NCBI GenBank assembly: GCA_014526335.1 | Contig: JACTAT010000057.1 | Span: 570,684-634,683, forward strand | Reading direction: 5' to 3' | DNA length: 64,000 nt | DNA from: Chrysaora quinquecirrha | Taxonomy: Eukaryota > Cnidaria > Scyphozoa > Semaeostomeae > Pelagiidae | Shown: one piece after another, positions 25,201 to 33,800 of the stretch | Numbering within the stretch: position 1 is the stretch's first letter | Layout of the letters: each line of letters starts with the position of its first letter | Notes under the pieces: generated by a model | Told to the model about the DNA's origin: nothing | The model's database searches: none | What the model saw: only the letters and a program-made list of their open reading frames with translations | Program-made: the position numbers and the translations under genes

Positions 25201-26359
25201 GCCTTCGACCTTCAATAAGTAAGCATAAATAGGATTTTTTCATTTTTATTTTGACTTTACAACAAGTCCGACCCTAGGATGTGGTGCTGGCTCTTTTTCC
25301 GCTGTTTGTCGCAATTCTGAAGTTTTGTACAACTCAAAAATTTCAAAATTGCGAGAACTAGCGGAAACATCCTTGGGAATAAGCTTTTTTCGGCAGACAC
25401 TGCCGAGATTGTAAACGTCAGAAACAGACCGAAAAAAATTAACTAAGCACCGTATTATATTGGGGAATAATTTTTGGGGGTAAAGGATATTTGGACCCCC
25501 TAGGAAGGCCTTAAATTTGCTTCTCTACAACCTCTGCGATATTTATATTTTTTTATTTCAGCTTTCATCAACAATGTATATGACGATGCGACTTTATTTG
25601 TGGGAAATTTCCATTTTAGTGGTTAGTGGTAATTGTTTTGTTCTAATTTTCATCAACTTTCGATTTCCGTTTTTTTCACCAACTGAATTCTTGAACAATC
25701 ATTTGACAATTTGCTCACTAGAGTATTGATTTCGTACTGCGTTTATCAGCTAGTTCAGTTCAAACTGTATTCATCAATATTTTCATTTCATACTGCATTC
25801 GTCAGCATAATCATATCCTACTGCATTCGTCAGCATGTTCATTTCATAATTGCTAAGCATCTTTGTTCGTTTCACACTGCATTGGTCAGCATGTTTATTT
25901 CGTATTGCATTCATCAGCATATTCTATTCAGCATGTTCATTTCGTACTGCATTCATCAGCATGTTCATTTCATACTGCATTCATCAGCATGTTCATTTCA
26001 TACTATACTCATCAGCGTGTTTATTTCATACTACACTCATCAGCATGTTTGTTCATTTCATCCTGTATTTGTCAGCTTGTTCATTTCATACTTATAACTG
26101 CTGTGATACCTTTTTTTTCTAGATGCAAAAGCGGTATCTGCCTTAATGCCGACTGCAGAACCGAAGCCTTTGGCTGGTATGTCATGTCTGTTTTCTATTT
26201 AAGTTTATTTTATTTTATCTCTTCATATATCCAACAATGTTTGGTCGTTTACCCAGGACTAATTGCTCTTATCACATTTTTTAATGTATATTTTTTTCAG
26301 GCCAGTCATTTCCAGCAATAATGTCTAGTAAAGTTGAAGATAAGAGGATAGAGTCGTAA
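10239..26359 (+). CDS. Ankyrin-repeat protein, nine exons, about 305 aa, family not identified
   Basis: Exons: 10239-10450, 11070-11187, 11851-11967, 12282-12380, 13096-13203, 20231-20347, 21204-21237, 26123-26176, 26301-26359. The total is 918 nt with consistent phases, ending in a stop at 26357-26359. Ankyrin repeats are visible as GDTLLHRVAE with LIDNGANVNAVN (about residues 112-149), ETPLHLAVKKNKYHTVNYLM (about 152-171), NTCLHLAVEMGNIETVAIL (about 185-203) and FTALDLAKQ (about 221-229). Several repeats sit on single phase-0 exons. The N-terminus starts MFLQILHAVVGFLFGYFA, a hydrophobic stretch that could be a signal/anchor or an artefact of choosing this ATG. An acidic linker follows. The C-terminus is short and low in complexity (AEPKPLAGQSFPA). 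The exon 1 donor (AAAG/GTTCTT) is weak, so exon 1 is the least certain part. IkB-like or other small ankyrin adaptors are possible; I do not assign a family. Confidence 0.78.
10676..10935. repeat. ATC/CAT microsatellite in ankyrin intron 1
   Basis: An imperfect ATCATC run. It produces spurious histidine-, isoleucine- and methionine-rich frames. Confidence 0.9.
11300..11850 (-). pseudogene. Non-LTR retrotransposon ORF2 C-terminal fragment
   Basis: Minus-strand frames read LQIYKASVRSVLLYCSDTRP with LKAEHIKKTNVFDN, then PDWKHPRGGVRTTVRRKLQT. These match the region after the reverse transcriptase in LINE proteins (the Y-G-S-E-T-W and W-GG-R-T-W type motifs). The frame shifts between pieces and intervening sequence is missing, so it is dead. 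It ends just upstream of ankyrin exon 3. Confidence 0.75.
12546..12957. mobile_element. Foldback element with iterated ACCCAT word
   Basis: Arms CCGGGGGAGGGGGTACTTCA through ACTAGACGTGCGCCCA and the complement at the right (TGGGCGGCACGTCTAGTA, GAAGTACCCCCCCGG). TACCCATATG/ACCCATGTG words recur about seven times inside. Ankyrin intron 4. Confidence 0.8.
13245..13545. mobile_element. Foldback remnant with CAGGGGGG ends
   Basis: GTGCAACCAGGGGGGCAGGG and GTACACCCCCAGGGGG bracket words such as AACCCGCC, TACCCACT and CACCCATA. Just after ankyrin exon 5. Confidence 0.5.
13990..14140. mobile_element. CACGCA-word element
   Basis: ATCACGCA, TTCACGCG and CACGCAGG words recur about ten times in 150 bp, without clear ends. 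Confidence 0.45.
14263..14756. mobile_element. Foldback element with iterated AATCCCATT word
   Basis: GGGTCCTGAAGGGG at the left and CCCCTTCAGGACCC at the right. AATCCCATTTCCCAG-like words recur about eight times. Ankyrin intron 5. Confidence 0.75.
14992..15127. mobile_element. Short AATAAGCCCC foldback element
   Basis: TACCGTAAATCCTGTAATAA at the left and TTATTCGAGGATTTACGGTA at the right; GGGGGCTTATT is iterated four times between. It ends 2 bp before the pogo-like element. Confidence 0.75.
15130..15719. mobile_element. pogo/Tigger-like non-autonomous element, TA target
   Basis: CAGTTGACATCCGCTATCTC at the left and its complement GATAGCGGATGTTAACTG at the right, flanked by TA. TTCGAGATAGCG words recur at least eight times inside, clustered near both ends. 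About 590 bp with no transposase. Confidence 0.8.
15935..16220. repeat. Dispersed repeat, left member of a pair in intron 5
   Basis: The stretch around TGCAAATCAGGTTGCCCC, CTGGGCCACCTAGAAA and TTTCTGCCCAGGTAGTGCA recurs at 17418-17660 with about 85 percent identity by eye. Confidence 0.65.
16945..17095. mobile_element. AATAAATGGGGGG-word element
   Basis: CTCTAAGATGCCAAATAATC at the left and ATTTGGCACCTTAGAG at the right form the inverted ends; partner of 20930-21078. Ankyrin intron 5. Confidence 0.65.
17145..17400. mobile_element. Truncated copy of the CACCCGCGATGCGGGTG element
   Basis: Left hairpins and the central AACTTGCAGCCTTCTGAACT hairpin match 19843-20204; the right-hand small hairpins are missing. 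Ankyrin intron 5. Confidence 0.75.
17418..17660. repeat. Dispersed repeat, right member of the pair
   Basis: Partner of 15935-16220; same order of blocks. Confidence 0.65.
17915..18429. mobile_element. Harbinger-like MITE, GACCCCGTTTACACGGGATC ends
   Basis: TTA/GACCCCGTTTACACGGGATC at the left and GATCTCGTGTAAACGGGGTC/TTA at the right. GGATCCGATC and GTGTAAACG words are iterated inside. Ankyrin gene intron 5. Confidence 0.8.
19480..19770. repeat. GAT microsatellite in ankyrin intron 5
   Basis: An imperfect GATGATGAT tract; aspartate-rich frames across it are artefacts. Confidence 0.9.
19843..20204. mobile_element. Compound foldback element with iterated CACCCGCGATGCGGGTG hairpins
   Basis: Three small palindromes (17-bp core CACCCGCGATGCGGGTG and variants) at the left and two at the right flank a larger hairpin whose arms are TTAACTTGCAGCCTTCTGAA and its complement. 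It ends about 26 bp before ankyrin exon 6. Confidence 0.8.
20588..20745 (-). mobile_element. tRNA-like SINE fragment
   Basis: Partner of 41379-41505 (CTAGGATCTCAGAAGTAGAT, GAGCTCCTGACCCCACGGG). Ankyrin intron 6. Confidence 0.4.
20930..21078. mobile_element. AATAAACGGGGG-word element
   Basis: Iterated AATAAACGGGGG ending TTATTTGGCAGCTTAGAG. A close relative with AATAAATGGGGGG is at 16945-17095 (CTCTAAGATGCCAAATAATC at its left). Ankyrin intron 6. Confidence 0.6.
21573..24540. repeat. 174-bp satellite array, 17 units, with nine-unit higher-order repeat
   Basis: Unit landmarks: CCATCGTACAACGTGATGTC, CATGACTGAATAGGGGGG and TCTCAACATATTTTGTCCAC. Spacing is 174-175 bp (181 for the first). Variants (AGTAATGATG; TTAATCAATT; GTAGCC versus GTAGTA) recur nine units apart, a 1566-bp period. 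Entirely within ankyrin intron 7. Confidence 0.95.
25725..26095. repeat. 28-bp minisatellite, reverse orientation, in ankyrin intron 7
   Basis: Units such as ATACTGCATTCATCAGCATG followed by TTCATTTC are the reverse complement of the MAEA intron unit. About 13 degenerate units; a single relic lies at 27880-27905. Confidence 0.8.
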
Positions 26360-26888
26360 AAGTATTTCGAGCGTAAACAAAGAAACAGAACGGTTGCTAG
26401 AAAGTTATTATTATCCCAACCCTGGCAAAAAAAGGAATTTTGATGCCGTAGTTTCTAGAAAATGTTGAAATATTTCTTGGTTGCCAGGATCTCCAATTTT
26501 ACGACTAGGGAAAGTTGGCCCTAAGAAGCTGAGCTTTGAGGTGTGACTAGGCCAACGCTTGGCTCGTTTTTACTGAAAAGATGAAGAAGAATTTATGCAA
26601 GCTGGATGTTTTTAAAGCTGCACGAATTCCAGAAAAAAGTAAAACTTGGCCAAGCAACGTTTTTTACTCTGAATTGGTTTTGAACCTCACACAACTGAGA
26701 GCGAGCTTAGTTTATGAATTTTGTGTTTAAAAATTGCTTTGTATATAACTAAAGCTGAGTGCAATTCGTTCAGACCAAATATAAATAATTGTATTATATA
26801 ACTTTATTTATTTGCCAAGAAATGTTTCAATGCCTTATGCACTTATTTTATAAGAACGCCCTTCAAAGAAAAATAATTAATCTTGAGT

Positions 26889-26894
26889 AATAAA
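26889..26894 (+). terminator. Candidate poly(A) signal of the ankyrin gene
   Basis: An AATAAA hexamer lies about 530 bases after the ankyrin stop codon. The region is AT-rich, so other sites are possible. Confidence 0.3.
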
Positions 26895-26904
26895 CATTAA
26901 TAAG

Positions 26905-27200
26905 TAGAGTGCAACACACTGCGGTGCTTAGCACTCGCGCCGTTTGTGTTTAAGATTTGTGGTTCAAACCCATCCAGGCTAGGGAGCACAAATGAATGAT
27001 GTTAGAACTTTGCTCTCTGTGACTCGTTTGGTTACGGTAACGTAAGATGACGGGCCCGTCTCGAAATTGCTTGGGACGTTAAAGAACCACTGGGGATGCC
27101 AGAATCCCTCTGGCAGTGACCACCCTCAGTGCCATTTGGCCGGGGGTTGGTATTCCGAACGTAAATGCCACAATATAGCCACAACAACCAGTGGTATAAT
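26905..27200 (+). mobile_element. Possible second SINE family
   Basis: GGTTCAAACCCATCC resembles box B, and a body with GATGCCAGAATCCCTCTGGC follows. No second copy in the window confirms it. Confidence 0.35.
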
Positions 27201-27504
27201 TTTGGTGTTGCCTGCTATTGTTTGTAATAGTTTTTCGGATACAAATAGACAAAAAACATAGTATCCGTCAAATGGATTGTTTGCTTGCAGTTGGACTTGC
27301 TACAAGTCTCTCATTTTAATCCGAATAGTTTGAAAATGCGAAATCTAAGAAAGAAGGAAAAAAAAGAAAAAGGAGGGGACTTCCTTTTATTTGCTGATAG
27401 CTTTGTATATTCTGATGAGGCGAAAGCGAAAGCTTTTATTGTAGAAAGATCTATTTCTTAGTTTCAATGTTTTATCATTTATTTATTGTTTGAGCAGACA
27501 AGAA

Positions 27505-27710
27505 ACCCGGGGGGTACTTTTTGTAAGGGACGTGCCGCCCAAGCATCAAAAACAAACCCGACCTTATACCAATTTGTCTAAAATGTATACCCGACCTTAT
27601 ACATATTGTTCATTTTTCAAACATGAAAATCAAGATAATGGAGACCGTTCCTTATACCAAAATCGCGAGAATCGATACCGTTGCGGGCGACACGTCCCCA
27701 GAACCCATCA
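27505..27710. mobile_element. ACCCGACCTTATA-word element
   Basis: CCCGGGGGGTACTTTTTGTA then GGGACGTGCCGCCCAAG at the left and GGGCGACACGTCCCC at the right. ACCCGACCTTATAC words recur inside. Intergenic. Confidence 0.6.
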
Positions 27711-28023
27711 TCCCACAGGCAAGAAACTAATTTTGGATTCTGTATTACTTTTATTTAGATACACCAAAGTTAATACACTATTGTAATTTTTGTTGTGTAG
27801 AGTTCTGTAGAGTTTGTTGTTGAAATATATAGCTTAAAGCATTGCTCTATTTGTGATATGAAAAAGTCTTGTTTTTGTCAGCATGTTCATTCCATACTGC
27901 TGTATTAGCAATATCTCTAAATCAGAATTATGAAGCAAAATCATTCTTTCAGTCTGTTTCTCCTAATCGTCTGTAACATCTGAATTGAAATTTTACTTAG
28001 CATAACTCCCATTCGATCCACGA

Positions 28024-28415
28024 TACACGCTTTTTTATAAAGAACCTAGTTCTTAAAGTTCCTTATTTTTTTACCTCTATTGAGATGATTGTAGTTTCCA
28101 AAAGTTCCTTAATAGTTCCTTAATTTTAACTGCACATAACAGTTTAATGACTACTGTACAGAGACATTTGCATTTAAGCAAAGCTCGAAACTACTCAAGG
28201 AAACATTTGATACATGCGCAAAGTACAATTTATGTGATTTTCGACTGCAAATGAATGGAATGGGCTTTCTAATTCTTGATGGTTTGCAGTGATAAAAAAT
28301 ATTCAACAATGAAAAGCTCTTTAATGATTTTATCTTTAGTACTATAAGTTCTTTAAATTTTCGGGCCTTCTACATGTAGGTTCCTTAAAGTGGTTCCTTA
28401 TAAAAAGAGCGTGTA
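28024..28415. mobile_element. TACACGC inverted-repeat element, AAGGAAC word, abutting the gap
   Basis: Full-length relative of 5261-5673. Its terminal GCGTGTA is the last sequence before the N run. Confidence 0.85.
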
Positions 28416-28915
28416 NNNNNNNNNNNNNNNNNNNNNNNNNNNNNNNNNNNNNNNNNNNNNNNNNNNNNNNNNNNNNNNNNNNNNNNNNNNNNNNNNNNNN
28501 NNNNNNNNNNNNNNNNNNNNNNNNNNNNNNNNNNNNNNNNNNNNNNNNNNNNNNNNNNNNNNNNNNNNNNNNNNNNNNNNNNNNNNNNNNNNNNNNNNNN
28601 NNNNNNNNNNNNNNNNNNNNNNNNNNNNNNNNNNNNNNNNNNNNNNNNNNNNNNNNNNNNNNNNNNNNNNNNNNNNNNNNNNNNNNNNNNNNNNNNNNNN
28701 NNNNNNNNNNNNNNNNNNNNNNNNNNNNNNNNNNNNNNNNNNNNNNNNNNNNNNNNNNNNNNNNNNNNNNNNNNNNNNNNNNNNNNNNNNNNNNNNNNNN
28801 NNNNNNNNNNNNNNNNNNNNNNNNNNNNNNNNNNNNNNNNNNNNNNNNNNNNNNNNNNNNNNNNNNNNNNNNNNNNNNNNNNNNNNNNNNNNNNNNNNNN
28901 NNNNNNNNNNNNNNN
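28416..28915. other. Assembly gap (500 Ns)
   Basis: A run of exactly 500 N. Its left edge coincides with the last base of a TACACGC-type element (28024-28415), so assembly probably broke at this repeat. The round length suggests a placeholder, not a measured size. Open frames drawn across it are meaningless. Confidence 0.99.
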
Positions 28916-29292
28916 TATTTTGTGACGAGGGGAATGTTGGTGAAGTAACGGACGGCAAAAGTCCGATCAAAGATGCTTCGCACTTGCATCAAGGTACGAA
29001 AAGTCAGACAGGTAGAAAAGAGAGGAGAAAAACTGTTGTATTTAGACCTCCAAAACAAAAAGTAAAATATCCACGAGTTTTTCAAAAACCAGAAACAGTT
29101 AGAAAAGTATGCGACAATTATAGACAGAAAAAGAACTTTGTCGACAGTCAAAGGAATAAGAAACCAGAAATCGATACAAGCAGAACAAATTTAGTTTCTG
29201 ACAGAGGGAAAGAGCTTGTCGAACAAATGTTGAAACTAAATAAAAACATTTTTAGTTATAAAAACCAAACTGGGAAATTTATTGAAAATTAA
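28916..29292 (+). CDS. 3' coding end of an unrecognised lysine/arginine-rich protein, upstream part lost in the gap
   Basis: An open frame runs from the edge of the N gap to a TAA at 29290-29292, about 124 codons. It is basic and polar (for example KERRKTVVFRPPKQKVKYPR) and ends in NQTGKFIEN. There is an AATAAA-like signal a few bases past the stop. Upstream exons must lie in the gap or beyond it, because 26360-28415 holds no matching frame. No domain is recognised. Composition and length argue for real coding sequence, but the absence of any family match leaves it uncertain. Confidence 0.5.
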
Positions 29293-29561
29293 AGATGAAA
29301 TAAATACTGTGACATACTTATAATTTCGTGAATTAAATTCAAAATTATTATATATATAAATTTGTATTCTAGTTTATGTTTTATTATGTTTAATTATGTA
29401 AAATTTGCTTAGTTTGCTTTTTTATTTTAATTTGAAAGAGATTACTCAGTACCTTTGACAACGGGGCCAAAGTTAAAATTTTTGTCCAGGCCCGCAAATA
29501 ATGCGACAAACTTTAAATAGTCTCAGGTCAGAATTTCTTAAGAAAAAACTTAGGTTTCTTA

Positions 29562-29843
29562 GGCCCAGCCTAAACGACCAAACAATTCAATATTGCTTGC
29601 TTATTAAACAGTGTTTAAATTGAACGTTTGGGCAGGTCACAAAGCATAGCCGTAGCTGGACCAGCAAAAAGAAGCAAGATTCGTTAGCAATGTTTTTGAA
29701 AAAGTTAAAACAATTTTTGTTTGGCACGAGCAAAAAATGTTTGACGAGGAATGTTTTGTGATGTGACCCAACAGTAAAGCATTGAAGCTTGCGAAGCAAA
29801 TTTCAACGATTGACCAACAATGTTTGATCGTTTGGCCAGGGCC
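29562..29843. mobile_element. Harbinger-like MITE with GGCCC ends and TTA target duplication
   Basis: TTA/GGCCCAGCCTAAACGACC at the left and GATCGTTTGGCCAGGGCC/TTA at the right. A 3-bp TTA on both sides fits PIF/Harbinger-type integration. Intergenic. Confidence 0.7.
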
Positions 29844-30851
29844 TTATGAAATAAAATGTATGTAGCTACTTTGCGTGCATGTCCCTTGTGACACAACGGA
29901 AACAGTATTTTGCTGTTTCAGTTTTCTTACACATAGAACCTGAAACATAGAACACTGCATGTTTCCATTGTTTCTAAAACGAACAATAACGAGATAGGGT
30001 TAGTCTTTTCTTTCCGTAAACATTTCCAAACGAATTCTGGCATAACCGTAAATCGTCCAATGAACACCCTTGTGAGAAGCACTGACTGCCTCTCGCATAT
30101 CGTGAATATTTTATTTCTTATGTTTTCGAATTATTTTACGTAGAATTGATCACAATTTTACTTTTTACCTATGATATGAAATATGACAAATTGCAAAGTA
30201 GTAATAAAGTTGAGTTTTTTCTTTTCGCCACCTGGTGTACCAAAGTGGATTGAAATGGCGGCCAAACAACCAAACATTCGCTTATCAAGCACATACAGCC
30301 ACGGTAGCGTCACAGCCAGGGGCGAGATCTTGATACCTTCTACTGAAATCCTAGCCACTGGCGCTAAAACACCATTTCACCTTCACATTGTTAATTCGTT
30401 TGACTTCTGGCCACATAGAAACCATTGCTGGACAAGCAGAATTTGCAGGACAATGCTTAATGCTAAAATTTTGAAGAGCATATTTTTTCGTCATCTTAAG
30501 AAGGTTGAAAGGAGCTACAATTATTCGTCTTTTGAACCCATGCTACCAAAAACAATAGACTTCCCTGACTTCAAACTGTTTTTTACAGAAAAACCCATTC
30601 TTTTTTGTTGTTGGTGTTTTCAGTAGATTAGACTTCCGATAGATTTTTTGGGCAAATCTAAACATGGTAGAATTCTGAGGGGGTTCTGAGACAAAAAAGT
30701 AAAAAGGAATACGTCCTTGTTCAAGTGAGGCAACTGTTACAGCGACACAAATTTACAAAGACAGTCCTTAGTTCGGTTTCTTAGAAAACACGTGTACAGG
30801 AAAAATCTAACAGGGCCTACCTAGAAGTGCTATATTTAATTTCTACTTGCT
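29844..30851. other. Intergenic before the TTC1 3' end, no gene seen
   Basis: A plus-strand 147-codon frame at 30183-30626 has no domain, no splice context and a cysteine/tryptophan-rich end; I treat it as chance. Confidence 0.45.
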
Positions 30852-33800
30852 CTATTTTTGAAAGTTAATTGAATACCCTCCTGTGTTAGGATCTTGTTGC
30901 ATGTTAAAATTGTCAGTTGAAAGTCCAAATGGTTTCAATACCATATTTCCAAGATCTTTTAGTTTTCCTGAAAGACAAAAATTTTTAATCAGTCCCTTAG
31001 TCTCGACGCTTGACGGTTAAGTAATAGTGAAAACACAATCTTGAACGAAAAAGACAAAATCTGAGGTATTGGATACAGAGCTCTTCTGTTAAGTCATTTT
31101 TTGGTTTCGGCTCCGTTCAGCAAGTTCGCACCGTACATTTTTAAATACATTTTCCATGGCTGGCAGGCACCAGAAGTGATTTATAACCTTACCTAACATT
31201 TCATTCTTTAATTTTTCATTTCTTTCTTTAATCTGATCAGGTAATCTCTGAAAAAAATGATCGAGAATAATCAGGAAAAATATTCCTGCAACGACTTTCA
31301 GAACATGAATGGCAATGTTAAAGGGCAGTTTGTCCCCATCAGATTGGTCCCTGATTTCTGCAGGCAGCAAATGTACAATGAAGATTCCGCGAATACAGGT
31401 TTTCAATTTCACATCCATGAAAATAATTAAGATCTCGGAGTATTTATTTCATCATTAAGAACTCGTTGTTTTGCTTAACGAATCGGATCGAGGACGGACT
31501 GCCTTTAAGTAAGTAAACTGTACCCCCCGGGGGAGAAATTGACTTTCCGAATTACGGGAAAGTGCCGGTAAAAAAAAAGTAAATCCATCCTCCACCCTAT
31601 CGTGGAGTTGTTTCTAAAAATCATACCGTGCAGGGGAGTTTCCTTTTTAAGAACGATTCGGAAAACAAATGGAAAGAGTTTCTGTTGTTCCTTGAATGAA
31701 TACGGGAGTCGAGCATTGTTTGAAACAGGAATTAATTTATCAGAAAGCAAATGTGACTATTCATTTTGTCTCAAGTATACAAGATTGATTTGTTGCGGAG
31801 TCCAAACCAAGAAAAGTAAGACCCTGTCACGCGGTCGAAAGCAGAATAGTGATACACGGTTTCAGAGCGGCAGCACTTCCCCTCACGTCAAAACATTTGA
31901 GTAACTTCCCTCTCTGGAATGAGCCCGCATTGATATCAAAGCGCTAGACATCAAACTGAACTCATGGAATGACGGGTATCAAAGCGCTTCAAAATTGTTC
32001 ATGCGAAGTGGCTATAGAGAAACGTTGACTTGGATTTTGTACCAGGATTCTTTGGTTTTTTTAGTCTGTTTCCTTAATATATATATTGTGTGAGTTTTTA
32101 AAATTATTTAGACACCTCAGTGCTATACATTGTTCGACGAAGATAAGTATAACCGACCAAAATTCAAAAGCCTTAGACCCTTTAAAGAAACATTGCAATA
32201 GAAAAAGGCTGCCATAGACCCCGGGGAGGGAGGTACTTAGTATAATTTGGGTACGGGTATGTGCTGCCCATATGGGTGGGCCTTTAGCGTTTTTAGCCTT
32301 GAAATTCTTTAAACATGGGTACGATTTTAGCAAAATCCCTACGTGACAGGTTGGGAAATTGAAGAAAGCTGATCAATTTCATGCTACTTAAGCCCGAAAA
32401 AAGTGTTCATAAAATGGTCGAAGATGTTCGTCGTGCATTTTCAACTAATAATATGCCCTAGAAAGCCTGATTACTCTCATGTCCAGCCTGTTATTACCCA
32501 TATTACAAGGACTGGACTTACATTATAAGCGGGTGGGTCTGTAAAATCACGGCGTCACACCATAGATCATGAACCCCTCCCCGGGTCATAGACCTACTAT
32601 AAATAATAAAGGATGCGTACGGCGAAATATAGTAACATAAAACGAAATTTTAATTGTAAAAATATATAATCGCCAGAGTAAAATAAAACTAAACGTATCG
32701 GGCTGTGCCCTTCATCAGTAGTAAAGAAACGGTTGAAAAGAAAAGAATAAAAGAAGCCTAGAATGATAAATAGAATGAAAGATTCGAATGAGAGAAAGGA
32801 AGGAAAATGTGAGGAAAGTGAGTAGATCCTACGAAATGAAATAAAATAAAAATAAAAAAATGTGGTGTTACAAAAATGAAAAATTTTTATTTTTATTTCA
32901 TTTCGTAGGATCTACTCACTTTCCTCACATTTAAATATAATCCTTTTTCTCATTCGAATCTTTCATTCTATTTATCATTCTAGGCTTCTTTTATTCTTTT
33001 CTTTTCAACCGTTTCTTTACTACTGATGAAGGGCACAGCCCGATACGTTTAGTTTTATTTTACTCTGGCGATTATATATTTCTACAATTAAAATTTCGTT
33101 TCATAGACCTACTGTTCGAATTTACGAAGTCATTCTTTGAACAGTAGTGTAAAGCATTTTGCCGAGCCTTAAAATGGAGCTATTGATAACAAAATAACAC
33201 TGAATGAAAAACTTTCTTTCCCCGGAAAATAGCTTGCAGAAGAGCATACTATACCCCCGTATTCAAACATACAACAGTGACACTGCTTTAACATAAGCAA
33301 ATCCGCAGGGGTGAACAAATAGAACTTTACCCACCATAACTGCCTGCCCAGCAAACGTACAACTTCGATCCAATTCAAGTACTCTTTTGTAATCTACAAA
33401 ATCAAAACAAACATTAATTCATGCGTAATTAAAATAAGTGCATGTCGCAAAATTCGGAATAGTTTTAGTTTAACAGAAGTTACACTTGTCAAGAAATAGA
33501 TGTTCCTATTCTACGTAGCATCATTGACGGGATTCAAATCTTGGCTGCAAGCTCAGAGAGCCAACGACGATTTCACTGAGCTACAGAGCCCAACGAAATC
33601 CTTCGATTACCTTCAAGTCATACAACCAAAGGCTGTCCTGTCATCAGACATACATACACCCCATTTCGATTCATGTTTTACTATTTACGCGGCAAATTTA
33701 GGCTGATTCAAGTCAACAGAAGGAAAACGTCCATTGATTTTGGGCTGATCGAGCAAACTCGGACTAAAAATTTTTTTAAAGCGTGGCCGAGCGTTTGATT

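Noticed and set aside
25711..26321. Long frames rich in SYCIHQHVHF
   Set aside because: They arise from the 28-bp minisatellite, whose repeat keeps several frames open.
28342..29292. 269-300 codon frames spanning the N run
   Set aside because: Ns were read as open codons. Only 28916-29292 has sequence support.
30183..30626. 147-codon plus-strand frame starting near AAATGGCGGCC
   Set aside because: No domain, no splice support, and atypical composition at the C-terminus.
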